A stretch of 64,000 bases of DNA, from contig JAVUPY010000090.1 of NCBI GenBank assembly GCA_032252755.1, positions 1 to 64,000 on the forward strand. Direction: 5' to 3'. Under the pieces are notes generated by a model. That model saw only the letters and a list, made by a program, of their open reading frames with translations, was not told the origin of the DNA and did no database searches. This document shows positions 1 through 8,264 of this stretch, piece after piece. Position 1 is the first letter of the stretch. Each line of letters opens with the position of its first letter. Made by a program: the position numbers and the translations under genes. This DNA comes from Terriglobia bacterium. Lineage in GTDB: Bacteria > Acidobacteriota > Terriglobia > Terriglobales > Acidobacteriaceae.

Positions 1-992
1 TCGAGCGTGTTGTCGTTCAGGTCCACGTGGGTCAACTCGACTTCGCTTGGATTCAGCGAATCTGGATCAACGGCGAAGTTGTGATTGTGTGCCGTGATCT
101 CGACCTTGCCGGTGCGCAACTGCTTCACCGGATGATTGCCACCATGGTGTCCGAACTTGAGCTTGTAAGTCTTGCCGCCCAGCGCGAGTCCGATCAACTG
201 GTGTCCCAGGCAGATGCCGAACACCGGAACGCGCCCGATCAGTCCGCGAATGTTGTTCTGCGCATAGGTGACCGGCTCGGGATCGCCCGGGCCGTTCGAG
301 AGAAAGATTCCGTCAGGCTTCATTGCCAGCACGTCTTCCGCGCTCGTCTTGGCCGGGACCACGGTCACGTCGCAGCACGAGCCGGCGAGCATTCGCAGAA
401 TGTTGTGCTTGATGCCGTAGTCGTACGCGACGACTTTGTACTGCGGCGCTTCCGGCGTGATGATCCGGCCTGGATCGATCGGCCCCTCGCTCCACGAATA
501 TTCTTTCTTGGTCGTGACCACGGACGCGAGGTCGGTACCGTCCATCTTGCGAATTGCACGCGCACGAGCCACTAACTTGTCGGCGTCTTTCTCGGTTGTT
601 GAAATCACACCCCGCATTACGCCGTGGTCGCGCAAATGCCGCACCAGTGCACGCGTGTCGATTTCGGCCAGCACCGGAATTCCGTTGCGGTCGAGGTAAT
701 CGTCGGCGACGTTCTGTGAGCGCCAGTTCGAGGCGATGGGCGAGAACTCGCGCACGATCAGCCCTTCGATATAAGGCTTCTTCGATTCCTCGTCTTCAGG
801 GTTGGTACCGTAATTGCCGATTTCGGGATTGGTGAGAACGACGATCTGCCCGGTGTAGGAGGGGTCGGTGAAGATTTCCTGGTAGCCGGTTATGGAAGTA
901 TTGAAAACGACTTCGCCTTGACAGTCAGCTATTGCGCCGTACGCTTTGCCGCGGAAGATTCTGCCATCTTCCAGGGCCAGGATTGCCTGCAT
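1..992 (-). CDS. carA: Carbamoyl-phosphate synthase small subunit (3' end cut by window edge)
   Basis: This is the glutaminase subunit of carbamoyl-phosphate synthase. It hydrolyses glutamine and passes ammonia to CarB for arginine and pyrimidine synthesis. Reading from the ATG at 992, about 330 codons are present. The N-terminal domain begins [19 protein letters not shown]. The class I glutamine amidotransferase domain shows the nucleophile elbow FGICLGHQL with the catalytic Cys at about residue 261, and the downstream GHHGGNHPV and TAHNHNF segments. The last roughly 50 residues, including the His-x-Glu of the triad, lie beyond position 1. Upstream on the same strand, 62 bp away, is an NAD(P)-binding protein gene, so read-through is possible. 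The call is firm; only the missing 3' end limits it. Confidence 0.95.
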   Translation of the reverse strand, partial: MQAILALEDGRIFRGKAYGAIADCQGEVVFNTSITGYQEIFTDPSYTGQIVVLTNPEIGNYGTNPEDEESKKPYIEGLIVREFSPIASNWRSQNVADDYLDRNGIPVLAEIDTRALVRHLRDHGVMRGVISTTEKDADKLVARARAIRKMDGTDLASVVTTKKEYSWSEGPIDPGRIITPEAPQYKVVAYDYGIKHNILRMLAGSCCDVTVVPAKTSAEDVLAMKPDGIFLSNGPGDPEPVTYAQNNIRGLIGRVPVFGICLGHQLIGLALGGKTYKLKFGHHGGNHPVKQLRTGKVEITAHNHNFAVDPDSLNPSEVELTHVDLNDNTL

Positions 993-1054
993 CTCTACCC
1001 CAAGGAGTGGATTTCATAGATTTTATCAGGAAGGTACTCAGGCCGGAAGACCGG

Positions 1055-1681
1055 CTACACGGAAATCGTCGGAGTTTTCCTCAACCACTCGTCGGACGTG
1101 ACCTGCTTCAGCATGAAATCGGCGACGTCGGCACGATTGATCCAACTTCGCACCGAAAGCCGAAGTCCTTCCCCGGCGCGGTAATTCCCTGTCTTCGGCC
1201 CGTCGCGAAGAGCCGGCGGCCTCACGATCACCCAATCCAGCCCGCTCGACATGACTTCCGGTTCCAGAACCGCCTTTTCGTGGTATGCCCAGCCCAGCAG
1301 CGTGCTCGTGACCAGCTTCAACCCGGGACTCGCGAATTCACGGCTACTCCCGGCCGCATAAGCGCTCTCGATGATCAGTCGGCGCACGCCGAGTTTTTTC
1401 ATCGCGACAATAATATTGTGAGTTCCCTTCCAGACGTCACCTTTGCCGCTGAAAGGGTTTCGGCGCCCAAGACACGAAAGAACCGCGTCCGCCCCGGAGA
1501 TGGTCTCCTCGACGGCCGCCATGTCGAGCACATTGCCCTTCACGATCCGCAGCGAGGAATGCTGAATTACGAGTTTGCCAGGAGTGCGCGCAAGGGCGGT
1601 GACCGAGTGTCCCTGCTCAAGCGCCTGCTTTACGAGTTGCTGTCCGGTAGGTCCGGTGGCACCGAAGACGGCGAGTTGCAT
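1055..1681 (-). CDS. NAD(P)-binding oxidoreductase, NmrA/BLVRB-like
   Basis: A 208-residue Rossmann-fold protein. The nucleotide-binding glycine motif GATGPTG sits at residues 7-13, directly after the first beta strand, as in atypical short-chain dehydrogenases of the NmrA/biliverdin-reductase-B type that bind NADP. DAVLSCLGRR follows at about residue 85, and no classical YxxxK pair is evident, which fits the atypical group. The substrate cannot be told from sequence. The gene lies between mnmA and carA on the same strand, with an inverted-repeat element separating it from mnmA and 62 bp before carA. The ATG at 1681 is the only sensible start, since it begins right at the first strand (MQLAVFGATG). 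Confidence 0.8.
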   Translation of the reverse strand: MQLAVFGATGPTGQQLVKQALEQGHSVTALARTPGKLVIQHSSLRIVKGNVLDMAAVEETISGADAVLSCLGRRNPFSGKGDVWKGTHNIIVAMKKLGVRRLIIESAYAAGSSREFASPGLKLVTSTLLGWAYHEKAVLEPEVMSSGLDWVIVRPPALRDGPKTGNYRAGEGLRLSVRSWINRADVADFMLKQVTSDEWLRKTPTISV

Positions 1682-1725
1682 AACTCACCTCGACAGAATG
1701 ACGAAATGACGAATGAAAAGCCGAA

Positions 1726-1810
1726 ATTGACGATTGACGATTTTCTCATTGACGATTAAGAGGCTACAACCTTCGGAAACGGTCTTCAATCGTCAATCAG
1801 AATCGTCAAT
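1726..1810. repeat. Inverted repeat cluster of ATTGACGATT units
   Basis: The decamer ATTGACGATT occurs three times (1726-1735, 1733-1742 overlapping, 1748-1757), and its reverse complement AATCGTCAAT occurs twice (1788-1797, 1801-1810). The block lies between the mnmA stop and the next gene of the same strand and could fold into a long hairpin. It may act as a transcription or processing boundary. It looks like a repetitive extragenic element rather than a unique operator. Confidence 0.7.
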
Positions 1811-1823
1811 CCGACAATGCTTC

Positions 1824-2939
1824 TTACTTGATCCACCCGCCCCCGGCAACGATATCTCCCTCATAGAACACCACCGCTTGCCCGGGCGTAATCGACCGCT
1901 GGGGCTCGTCGAAGGTGACCTTCACCTCGTCCTTGCCGGCGCGCTCGACGGTTGCCGGGGCTGGCTGGTGCTTGTGGCGAATCTTTGCCTCGACGCGAAT
2001 CGCCTCGCGCAACTCAGGGATGGCGATCCAGTTCATGCGGTGTGCGCGCAGTTCGCGCGAGTAAAGATCGTTCTGTGAGCCGACAACAACTTCCTTCTTG
2101 TCGCCGCGAATACCGATTACGTATAGTGGCGAGCCCGTCGCAACGCCTAGTCCCTTGCGCTGGCCAATGGTGAAGTTGTGTATGCCTTCATGCCGGCCGA
2201 TCACTTCGCCCTCGGAGGTCACGAGTTCTCCGGACGTATCCGGAAGAGCGCTGCCCTGCTCGACCAGGTAAGCGTCAAGAAACTGCTTGTAATCCCCACC
2301 CGGGACGAAGCATATCTCCTGCGAATCCGGCTTTTCGGCGAGCACGGTCAGGCCCTGCTTTCGCGCTTCGTCGCGGACCTCGGGCTTATGCATATCGCCC
2401 AGCGGAAACAGCGTACGCGACAACTGCTCCTGCGTGAGACCGAACAAGAAGTACGTCTGGTCCTTCGCCCGGTCCGCCGGACGCTTCAGCAGCCACCGGC
2501 CGCGCTCGGTGTCATACTCATTCCGAGCATAGTGACCAGTCGCAATATACTCGGCCCCAATCTGTCTCGCCACAATCAGTAGCTGATCAAACTTCAAGTG
2601 ATTGTTGCAGAGTGAGCACGGTATTGGTGTGCGGCCCGAGAGATAGTCCTGCACAAACGGCCGCACCACGTCCTTTTCAAACCGCTCTTCGTGATTCACG
2701 ACGTAATACGGAATCCCCAGCCGCTCCGCCACCCGACGCGCGTCGTAAACGTCATCGATCGAGCAGCAACGACCCGTCACCCCCTCTGGCATGCCTTCGT
2801 GCCCCGCTAAGCGCCGCTGATTCCACAACTGCATCGTCAAGCCGATGATCGTGTGCCCTTCCGCGCGCAGCATGGCCGCGACGGTGGAGGAATCGACTCC
2901 ACCGGACATGGCAACGGCAATGGTCTTAGTTAACTGCAT
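1824..2939 (-). CDS. mnmA: tRNA-specific 2-thiouridylase MnmA
   Basis: MnmA uses ATP and a persulfide relay to put sulfur on U34 of tRNA(Lys, Glu, Gln). The 371 residues match the family length. The PP-loop SGGVDSS is at residues 12-18. The cysteine region PCSLC gives C108 and C111, and the second catalytic cysteine is C210 in [16 protein letters not shown] and KDQTYFL are the other conserved blocks. The upstream neighbour is a cysteine desulfurase, which normally supplies the sulfur, so the pair makes metabolic sense. The start ATG at 2939 gives the expected short N-terminus ahead of the PP-loop. Downstream, an ATTGACGATT repeat cluster separates it from the next gene. Confidence 0.97.
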   Translation of the reverse strand: MQLTKTIAVAMSGGVDSSTVAAMLRAEGHTIIGLTMQLWNQRRLAGHEGMPEGVTGRCCSIDDVYDARRVAERLGIPYYVVNHEERFEKDVVRPFVQDYLSGRTPIPCSLCNNHLKFDQLLIVARQIGAEYIATGHYARNEYDTERGRWLLKRPADRAKDQTYFLFGLTQEQLSRTLFPLGDMHKPEVRDEARKQGLTVLAEKPDSQEICFVPGGDYKQFLDAYLVEQGSALPDTSGELVTSEGEVIGRHEGIHNFTIGQRKGLGVATGSPLYVIGIRGDKKEVVVGSQNDLYSRELRAHRMNWIAIPELREAIRVEAKIRHKHQPAPATVERAGKDEVKVTFDEPQRSITPGQAVVFYEGDIVAGGGWIK

Positions 2940-2974
2940 AGAATCGTTATTGAAGCACTTGGGTACGAAGTGCT

Positions 2975-3051
2975 AGGTACGAGGTGCGAGCGACACCAAC
3001 ATCAGATACTCCAATCATCACCTCGTACCTCGCACCTCGCACCTCGCACCT
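2975..3051. repeat. Inverted and tandem repeat at the cysteine desulfurase 3' end
   Basis: AGGTACGAGGTG (2975-2986) is perfectly complementary to CACCTCGTACCT (3019-3030). Next to the right arm the heptamer CGCACCT is repeated three times in tandem (3031-3051). The right half overlaps the end of the desulfurase reading frame, so its last 15 or so residues are repeat-encoded. The hairpin stands between two same-strand genes. Confidence 0.75.
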
Positions 3052-4201
3052 GCTCATTCCACACCGGACTCAATTCTCGGAGTCTGGCAACTGTTTCCGG
3101 AACTCTTTTCAAAACAAACTCAATATCCTCTTCCGTCGTCTGCTTGCCGAGCGAGAAGCGTATGCTCGCACGAGCGTCTTCTCCGCTCAGCCCCATTGCG
3201 GTCAGGACGTGAGATGGCTCAATCGCGCCTGATGAGCAGGCTGCTCCCGTGGAAACGGCCACGCCCTTCAGATCCAGAGCGATCACCAGCGCTTCGCCCT
3301 CGATGCAGTCGAAAACAATATTCGACGTGTTGGGTGTACGGGGCGCGGCGCCGCTGTTAACGCGCGTTCGCTCCACTCGCTCGAGAATTGTTCGCTCCAA
3401 CCGGTCACGCATGGCCGACATCACGCGATCGCCGCCGCTGGCCAGCCAGTCGCGAGCGATTTCGGCCGCGCGTCCCAGCCCGACGATTCCCGGCAGGTTC
3501 TCCGTTCCGGCACGTCGCGAACGCTCGTGTCGGCCACCATAGAAGAGCGGCTTCAAGTGCGTTCCGCGCCGGACGTATAGCGCCCCTGTCCCCTGTGGCC
3601 CATGCAGCTTGTGTCCGGAGATGGTCAGCATCTGGCATCCGATCTCTTTCACATCGATGGGAATCTTCCCTGCCGCCTGCACCGCATCCGCATGAAACAG
3701 AATTCCCCGCTCCTGCGCGAACTTCCCGATTTCCGCGACTGGCTGCACGACCCCGGTTTCGTTGTTGGCCATCATGATTGAAATCAGCCGCGTTTTGGCA
3801 CGAACCGCCGATGCGACCGCGGCCGGATCAACGAGCCCATGCCCATCCACCGGGACATATGTGACGTCAGAACCCATCTGCTCCAGATGCTTGCAAGCGT
3901 TGAGAACCGCATGGTGCTCAATCGTGCTGGTGATGACGTGATCGCCCGGATCAACAACGCCGAAGATCGCCAGGTTATCGCCCTCGGTTCCGCCAGAGGT
4001 GAATACGATCTCCGCAGCCCGGCATCCCAGCAATGCCGCAACGTTCTCCCGTCCCTGTTCGACCGCAGCCCGCGCCTGTTGCCCCTGCTGGTGGATCGAG
4101 GACGCGTTTCCAAACTTCTCCAGGAAGTATGGGCGCATGGCCTCGAACACCTCGGGTAAAAGAGGTGTGGTGGCATTGTTATCGAGGTAGACACGCTGCA
4201 T
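3002..4201 (-). CDS. Cysteine desulfurase (IscS/NifS class)
   Basis: A PLP enzyme that takes sulfur from cysteine and holds it as a persulfide for Fe-S clusters and thio-tRNA. The 399 residues start MQRVYLDNNATTPLLPEV. TSGGTEGDNLA binds the cofactor phosphate. The PLP lysine is K198 in TISGHKLHGPQGTG, and the catalytic cysteine is C322 in STGAACSSGAIEPSHV, the long flexible loop typical of class I enzymes. It is transcribed ahead of mnmA, a known sulfur acceptor partner. The C-terminal tail (about 15 residues after WNEQ) is encoded by a tandem GGTGCGA repeat and ends in DDWSI. It is unlikely to be functional and probably arose by repeat insertion over the old stop codon. Whether it also serves Fe-S assembly cannot be told, because no iscU is nearby. 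Confidence 0.94.
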   Translation of the reverse strand: MQRVYLDNNATTPLLPEVFEAMRPYFLEKFGNASSIHQQGQQARAAVEQGRENVAALLGCRAAEIVFTSGGTEGDNLAIFGVVDPGDHVITSTIEHHAVLNACKHLEQMGSDVTYVPVDGHGLVDPAAVASAVRAKTRLISIMMANNETGVVQPVAEIGKFAQERGILFHADAVQAAGKIPIDVKEIGCQMLTISGHKLHGPQGTGALYVRRGTHLKPLFYGGRHERSRRAGTENLPGIVGLGRAAEIARDWLASGGDRVMSAMRDRLERTILERVERTRVNSGAAPRTPNTSNIVFDCIEGEALVIALDLKGVAVSTGAACSSGAIEPSHVLTAMGLSGEDARASIRFSLGKQTTEEDIEFVLKRVPETVARLRELSPVWNEQVRGARCEVRGDDWSI

Positions 4202-4290
4202 GATTACGGCTCTTCCTCTATTGTACGATGGCCTTGCGGCGCTTCAGGATTCAGGCGTACGTTCTCGGGCAGCAGCACCCCTAAGCACTT

Positions 4291-4836
4291 ATGATCCGCG
4301 TTGCAATATCGCTCTTGGCCATTGTCCTGCTTTTTGCGGGTTTGATCGGCATTGTCTTCGCCGGCCGCTGGCTGATGAGGAAGCTGCTGGGACTGAGTCC
4401 CGAGGAGCAAGCCCTTGAGGCGGAGAAGAGAGGGCGCGAAAGGCTGTTATCGCCGCGCTGGTCGGACCTGGAGCAGCACCATCGGCGCGCAATCCCCAAT
4501 ATCATCAAGGATCTGTATTCCGATCAGGACGTCATAACTATGCGGGGTATTACCCTGCGGAGGACCGACGGGAAGCTATGGTCGATCCGTGAATTCCTGC
4601 CCGCCGATCTGCGGACCGTTTCCGACCTCCCGGCGGAGCTTCGTTCCACAGACATTTTCCCTTTTGCCACCAGTACGTCCGGGGACGTTTATTACATCGC
4701 GCTTGACCAGGGCAGCTACCCAGTGAAGATGTCGTGCAAACTGGGCGGCGAGGAACTGGTCGCACCCAAAGTGGTGGATTTCATCGCCGGCCTGGATCGC
4801 GCACGAGACGTCAAGAAGAAGGCTCGCGGCGTCTAA
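4291..4836 (+). CDS. Single-pass membrane-anchored hypothetical protein
   Basis: I do not recognise this 181-residue protein. Residues 1-30 form one clear hydrophobic helix (VAISLLAIVLLFAGLIGIVF) followed by RWLMRKLL, so it is probably held in the inner membrane. A charged, helical segment follows (about residues 35-75), then a mixed soluble domain with ITLRRTDGKLWSIREFLP and YYIALDQGSYPV, which looks like beta structure. It is divergent from the desulfurase gene (89 bp between starts) and convergent with the hydrolase gene that follows. The ATG at 4291 opens directly into the membrane segment and is the natural start. Confidence 0.65.
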   Translation: MIRVAISLLAIVLLFAGLIGIVFAGRWLMRKLLGLSPEEQALEAEKRGRERLLSPRWSDLEQHHRRAIPNIIKDLYSDQDVITMRGITLRRTDGKLWSIREFLPADLRTVSDLPAELRSTDIFPFATSTSGDVYYIALDQGSYPVKMSCKLGGEELVAPKVVDFIAGLDRARDVKKKARGV

Positions 4837-4870
4837 GCCTTGCGAGCGCGCGAGCGATTGATTTAGCCGA

Positions 4871-5629
4871 TCAGGCGGGCGAGTTGAAGAACTTCTGTAT
4901 CTCCGGCCAGTAGCGCTGCACCGTCGGCTGCGTGCCCAAATGCCCCCCGCGCGCAAACAGCCGCAGTTTGACGCCGGTTTTTGTTGCAAATCGCTCAACC
5001 GAACGCCAGGGAACGTACGGGTCATCCTTCGCATGGAAAAGCAGGACCTTGCCGGGGATGATCTGGCGCGCATGATGTGCCGGGTTGTAGAACGTCCCCG
5101 TGCGAAGCTTGTTCCAGTTTTTTTCCGTGATGCGGTAGCCCTCTCCGAACGCCTCGCGAATGTAGGCGACGTAGCTCTTGTTCGATGTCTCCTTATGCTC
5201 GCTGTGCGCCAGGATCGACCAGTCCGCTACGGGGCAGGTCGCAACCACTTTCTTTACGCGCGGATCCAGGGAAGCCAGAATCGCCGCCGCTCCACCGAAG
5301 CTTCCGCCGATTACGAAGATTTCATCGGGTTCGATATCGAACTTCTTACCGAACGTAACCTCGGTCATACCCTTCGGCAACTCGTCGATCACATCCAGAA
5401 TGTCTTCATGGGGAGACCTCTGCAGGAAGATGCCGCCACTTTCCCACGCGCCTCGATAACGCGGGTAGAAGACCCAATACCCCTTGCGGGAAAGAAACTC
5501 GGACAGCGCCTGCTTGCGCGGTATCGACGGCATTCCGTCGCAGAGGATGATGACGCGCTGCTTCTTCAAGTTCCGCCTGGGCGGTAAGAATTCCGCAACG
5601 ATTTCCTTCTTGAATCGAGTCCGATACAT
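4871..5629 (-). CDS. Alpha/beta hydrolase family protein
   Basis: A 252-residue alpha/beta hydrolase of the peptidase S9/dienelactone-hydrolase type. The nucleophile elbow is IGGSFGGAAA with Ser at residue 110. The acid is probably in HAKDDPYVPW near residue 205, and the histidine is in GGHLG near residue 232, in the right order for a triad. RVIILCDGMP and the YPRYRGAW segment correspond to the first strands and the oxyanion region. No signal peptide is present, so it is cytoplasmic. The substrate is unknown. It is transcribed after truB on the same strand, 28 bp downstream, and probably shares its message. Confidence 0.8.
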   Translation of the reverse strand: MYRTRFKKEIVAEFLPPRRNLKKQRVIILCDGMPSIPRKQALSEFLSRKGYWVFYPRYRGAWESGGIFLQRSPHEDILDVIDELPKGMTEVTFGKKFDIEPDEIFVIGGSFGGAAAILASLDPRVKKVVATCPVADWSILAHSEHKETSNKSYVAYIREAFGEGYRITEKNWNKLRTGTFYNPAHHARQIIPGKVLLFHAKDDPYVPWRSVERFATKTGVKLRLFARGGHLGTQPTVQRYWPEIQKFFNSPA

Positions 5630-5657
5630 AGGTTATTCCGATTTTCCGATTACCGGA

Positions 5658-6545
5658 TTATTCGTTGCTTCCGAACAGTACCGTCTTCGCATGAAACAAC
5701 GTTCCAGCTACACGGGTCGCAATCGCGATGAGCTCTGCTTGACGCTGAAAAACTTTCACGAACTTCGCGGCCGAGTAATCCGGCAGGTTCACCGCGCGTC
5801 CATTGCGAATGTATCCGGCGATCTCGTCCGTAACCGTCACCGCTGGCATCTCCGGCAGCAGCAGGCGGGGATGAATCAGTGCAGTAGCCCTCTCGTCCCC
5901 CATGGACTCGAGGGCATCGAGTGTATGCGCATCCTGGATCGTGAACTCCCCCGCCTTCGTCCTTCGCAAGGCGCTCAGGTGCGCCCCAACGCCCAGCACA
6001 TTTCCGAGATCGTGCGCCAGACTCCGTAGATACGTTCCCGACGAAACGAGCGCCCTGAACCGTGCGCGCCCATCCATAAAGTCCAGGATCTCGAACTCGA
6101 ATACTTCAATCGGAGCCGCCGCAAGTTCTACCGCCTGGTTCTTGCGAGCATGTTTATAAGCAGGCACTCCCTTGATTTTCTTGGCCGAAAAAGGCGGTGG
6201 CGTTTGCTCCTGCTTTCCTATAAATCTGCGCGAAACATCAAGTATAACTTTAAGTGTCAATCGATCGGTTCCACGCATCGAGGTGGTCGGTTCTCCGTCG
6301 GCGTCGTAAGTGTCGGTGGCGAAGCCAAACCGGATCTCTCCCTCGTAACCTTTAGTCGAATCGCCGTAGAACTGCGCGAGCCGGGTGTAGCGCCCGAGCA
6401 CAACGGGCAATACGCCGGTCGCCATCGGGTCGAGGGTTCCAAGGTGGCCGACTGACTTTTCCCCAAAGATGCGCCTGACGCACGACACTACGTCGTGTGA
6501 CGTCATCCCGGACGGCTTGTCGAGTACCAGCGCCCCATTCAGCAT
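5658..6545 (-). CDS. truB: tRNA pseudouridine(55) synthase TruB
   Basis: TruB makes pseudouridine 55 in the T-loop of tRNAs. The N-terminal motif GALVLDKPSGMTSHDVV is diagnostic, and the catalytic aspartate lies in GHLGTLDPMATGVLP at about residue 39. The later blocks TPPPFSAKKIKG and SGTYLRSLAHDLG are the family's conserved RNA-binding and core segments. The C-terminal region (about 235-295) resembles a small PUA-like domain. A GTG at 6548 lies directly before the ATG; I chose the ATG at 6545 (295 residues). No rbfA, infB or rpsO, its usual neighbours, is present here. Confidence 0.96.
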   Translation of the reverse strand: MLNGALVLDKPSGMTSHDVVSCVRRIFGEKSVGHLGTLDPMATGVLPVVLGRYTRLAQFYGDSTKGYEGEIRFGFATDTYDADGEPTTSMRGTDRLTLKVILDVSRRFIGKQEQTPPPFSAKKIKGVPAYKHARKNQAVELAAAPIEVFEFEILDFMDGRARFRALVSSGTYLRSLAHDLGNVLGVGAHLSALRRTKAGEFTIQDAHTLDALESMGDERATALIHPRLLLPEMPAVTVTDEIAGYIRNGRAVNLPDYSAAKFVKVFQRQAELIAIATRVAGTLFHAKTVLFGSNE

Positions 6546-6670
6546 CACTTCTATGCTCTACGACGCCGACGCGGAGGTCAAACTTCGGTGCGAATACCGC
6601 TCCCGCCCCACTCCCGGAAGCTCTCAAAATCCTGTAAGGTAGACTGTTCTTCGGGCGCAGAACTCATCGT

Positions 6671-7402
6671 ATGATTCCGCTGAAAGACGACGCACCGCGT
6701 TATCGAACGCCGTTCATCAATTACTTCCTGATAGCGGCGAACGTCATCGTCTTTCTTTACGAGGTCACTCTCCCCAGCCACGCCGCTCTCGACTCCTTCA
6801 TCATGCAGTTCGGCGAAGTTCCCGGCCGCCTTCCACTTTGGCTCGCCGGAGGTGAAGTCCCCGCTCGCTTCGTCCACCAACTCGGTGAACGGTACGTCAC
6901 TACCAGTTCAGCCCTGCTCCCGATCTTCACTTCCATGTTCCTGCACGGCGGCTGGCTGCACCTCATCTCAAACATGTGGGTGTTGTGGATTTTTGGCGAC
7001 AACATTGAAGACCAGCTCGGGCATTTCGGTTATCTGCTTTTCTACCTGGTCGCGGGGATTCTCGCTTCGCTGACGCACATAGCGTTTAACTTCTACTCCC
7101 TCATCCCAAGCGTCGGCGCCAGTGGGGCCATCGCGGGCGTCATGGGGGCCTATTTCATTCTCTTTCCATCCGCACGCGTACTCACATGGGTATTCCTGTT
7201 CTTCGTATGGCTGCCCGCATGGATTGTTCTCGGCTACTGGTTCGTAGTCCAGTTCATGACCGGCGCCGCCACGGCAATCGCACCTACCGCCCAGACCACC
7301 GGCGGCATAGCCTTCTGGGCCCACGTCGGCGGATTCGTTGCGGGTATTGTTATGATCAAGATGCTGCCGGTGCGTCCCCGCCGCTATCGTTACGGCCTCT
7401 AG
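6671..7402 (+). CDS. Rhomboid family intramembrane serine protease
   Basis: A 243-residue polytopic membrane protease that cleaves transmembrane segments. The first helix is at about 13-33. The loop carrying FLHGGWLHLISNMW gives the conserved H92/H97 and N101. The catalytic dyad is S151 in GASGAIAG and H218 in AFWAHVGGFVAG. An extended region between helices 1 and 2 (about 35-80) and a proline-rich loop (about 200-212) are typical of the bacterial group annotated as rhomboid family. It is divergent from truB (125 bp between starts). The 53-aa gene follows 98 bp downstream with its own strong ribosome binding site. Confidence 0.92.
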   Translation: MIPLKDDAPRYRTPFINYFLIAANVIVFLYEVTLPSHAALDSFIMQFGEVPGRLPLWLAGGEVPARFVHQLGERYVTTSSALLPIFTSMFLHGGWLHLISNMWVLWIFGDNIEDQLGHFGYLLFYLVAGILASLTHIAFNFYSLIPSVGASGAIAGVMGAYFILFPSARVLTWVFLFFVWLPAWIVLGYWFVVQFMTGAATAIAPTAQTTGGIAFWAHVGGFVAGIVMIKMLPVRPRRYRYGL

Positions 7403-7500
7403 AACCGACTCACCGCGTGGCTCTGTGGCAAGTAGGTTTTCAAGACAACAGCCGCCATCAAACTCGCCTCCAACCTCAATCCCACCACAGGAGGTGAAAC

Positions 7501-7662
7501 ATGGCAGAGAAGAACCGCACTGGCGATTTGCGTCCGAACCGAAAGGACGACATTAAAGACCGCGATCCCGAGTTTGAAGTTCCCGATCCGGAGCAGGTTG
7601 AAGAGGATCGCGAAGAAGCCGAACGTATCTACAACGACCAACCGAAGAAACCGGCCGCCTAA
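7501..7662 (+). CDS. Small charged hypothetical protein (53 aa)
   Basis: A short reading frame of 53 codons with a very strong Shine-Dalgarno, AGGAGGTG at 7489-7496, well spaced before the ATG. The protein starts MAEKNRTGDLRPNRKDDIKD and ends YNDQPKKPAA. It is hydrophilic, rich in D, E, R and K, with a central acidic stretch PDPEQVEEDREEAERIY that would be helical. No cysteines or membrane segment are present. I do not recognise the family. The ribosome binding site and clean stop argue that it is real. It lies between the rhomboid gene and the PilZ leader. Confidence 0.7.
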   Translation: MAEKNRTGDLRPNRKDDIKDRDPEFEVPDPEQVEEDREEAERIYNDQPKKPAA

Positions 7663-7699
7663 AGATTGATTCGCGGCTGCCGATATATATAGAGAGAGT

Positions 7700-7805
7700 G
7701 GTCTGCATTTGAGAATGCGCTACCAAAGTAGCAGGCGGGAATTACCCACGTAATCTCGACCACGCTCGAATGCAGACCTATCTTGGAGCTAACCCGCGAG
7801 GTGGG
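7700..7805 (+). promoter_or_regulatory. Candidate structured 5' leader of the PilZ gene
   Basis: Positions 7700-7713 (GGTCTGCATTTGAG) pair with 7765-7778 (CTCGAATGCAGACC) in a 14-bp stem whose single non-Watson-Crick pair is a U-G wobble, which favours an RNA over a DNA operator. Inside is a 5-bp hairpin GCTAC-CAAA-GTAGC (7719-7732) and a GGG-AATTA-CCC hairpin (7737-7747), giving a multibranch fold. Downstream, CCCGC-GAG-GTGGG (7793-7805) is a hairpin covering the ribosome binding site. Its two arms can instead pair with GCGGG (7735-7739) and CCCAC (7745-7749) of the leader. This suggests switchable translation control; the ligand, if any, is unknown. Confidence 0.5.
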
Positions 7806-7810
7806 CCAAT

Positions 7811-8179
7811 ATGGACCACTTGAGCAACATGGCAGCTGAACATAAACAGGGACACGAAGCTCGGAAATTCCAAAGGTATCGCGTAGACATCCGGCTGCGA
7901 ATGATCACCGGACCAGCCAATAACAACCGCACAATTTTCGCCCGCGGCTCCAATATCAGCGAAGGTGGCCTGCGCGCCTTCGTACCGGCCGACCTGGCTC
8001 TCGGCGATATGGTCACGATCGAGTTGATCCTTCCCTACTCCGACAAGAAGATTTCCGTGCGAGGCATGCTGCGCAACCGGGAAGGTTTCAGCTACGGTGT
8101 CGAGTACGCAGCCTCAACGACGCAGGAAGAACGCGAGCACATCGCGCGCGTCTGCAACACGCTGGCGCTGATCCAGTAA
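7811..8179 (+). CDS. PilZ domain protein
   Basis: A 122-residue protein made almost entirely of one PilZ domain, the cyclic-di-GMP-binding beta barrel. The RxxxR signature is R18-KFQ-R22, and the second motif NxSxxG is N48-I-S50-EG-G53, so both ligand-binding elements are intact. ADLALGDMVTIELILP and KKISVRGMLRNREGFSYGVEY are the later strands, as in PilZ proteins that adjust cell-surface or motility functions. The start ATG at 7811 has GAGGTGG six bases upstream, inside a predicted hairpin. An internal ATG at 7829 is less likely. It is a single-domain protein, so its effect must be through a partner. Confidence 0.88.
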   Translation: MDHLSNMAAEHKQGHEARKFQRYRVDIRLRMITGPANNNRTIFARGSNISEGGLRAFVPADLALGDMVTIELILPYSDKKISVRGMLRNREGFSYGVEYAASTTQEEREHIARVCNTLALIQ

Positions 8180-8264
8180 TCCCGCCCTGACCAATTACAA
8201 CCCGAACACTCTAACGGAAATGGTTCCGATCGCGCGGTGGCTCGTTCGCCCGATGGCACGATTC

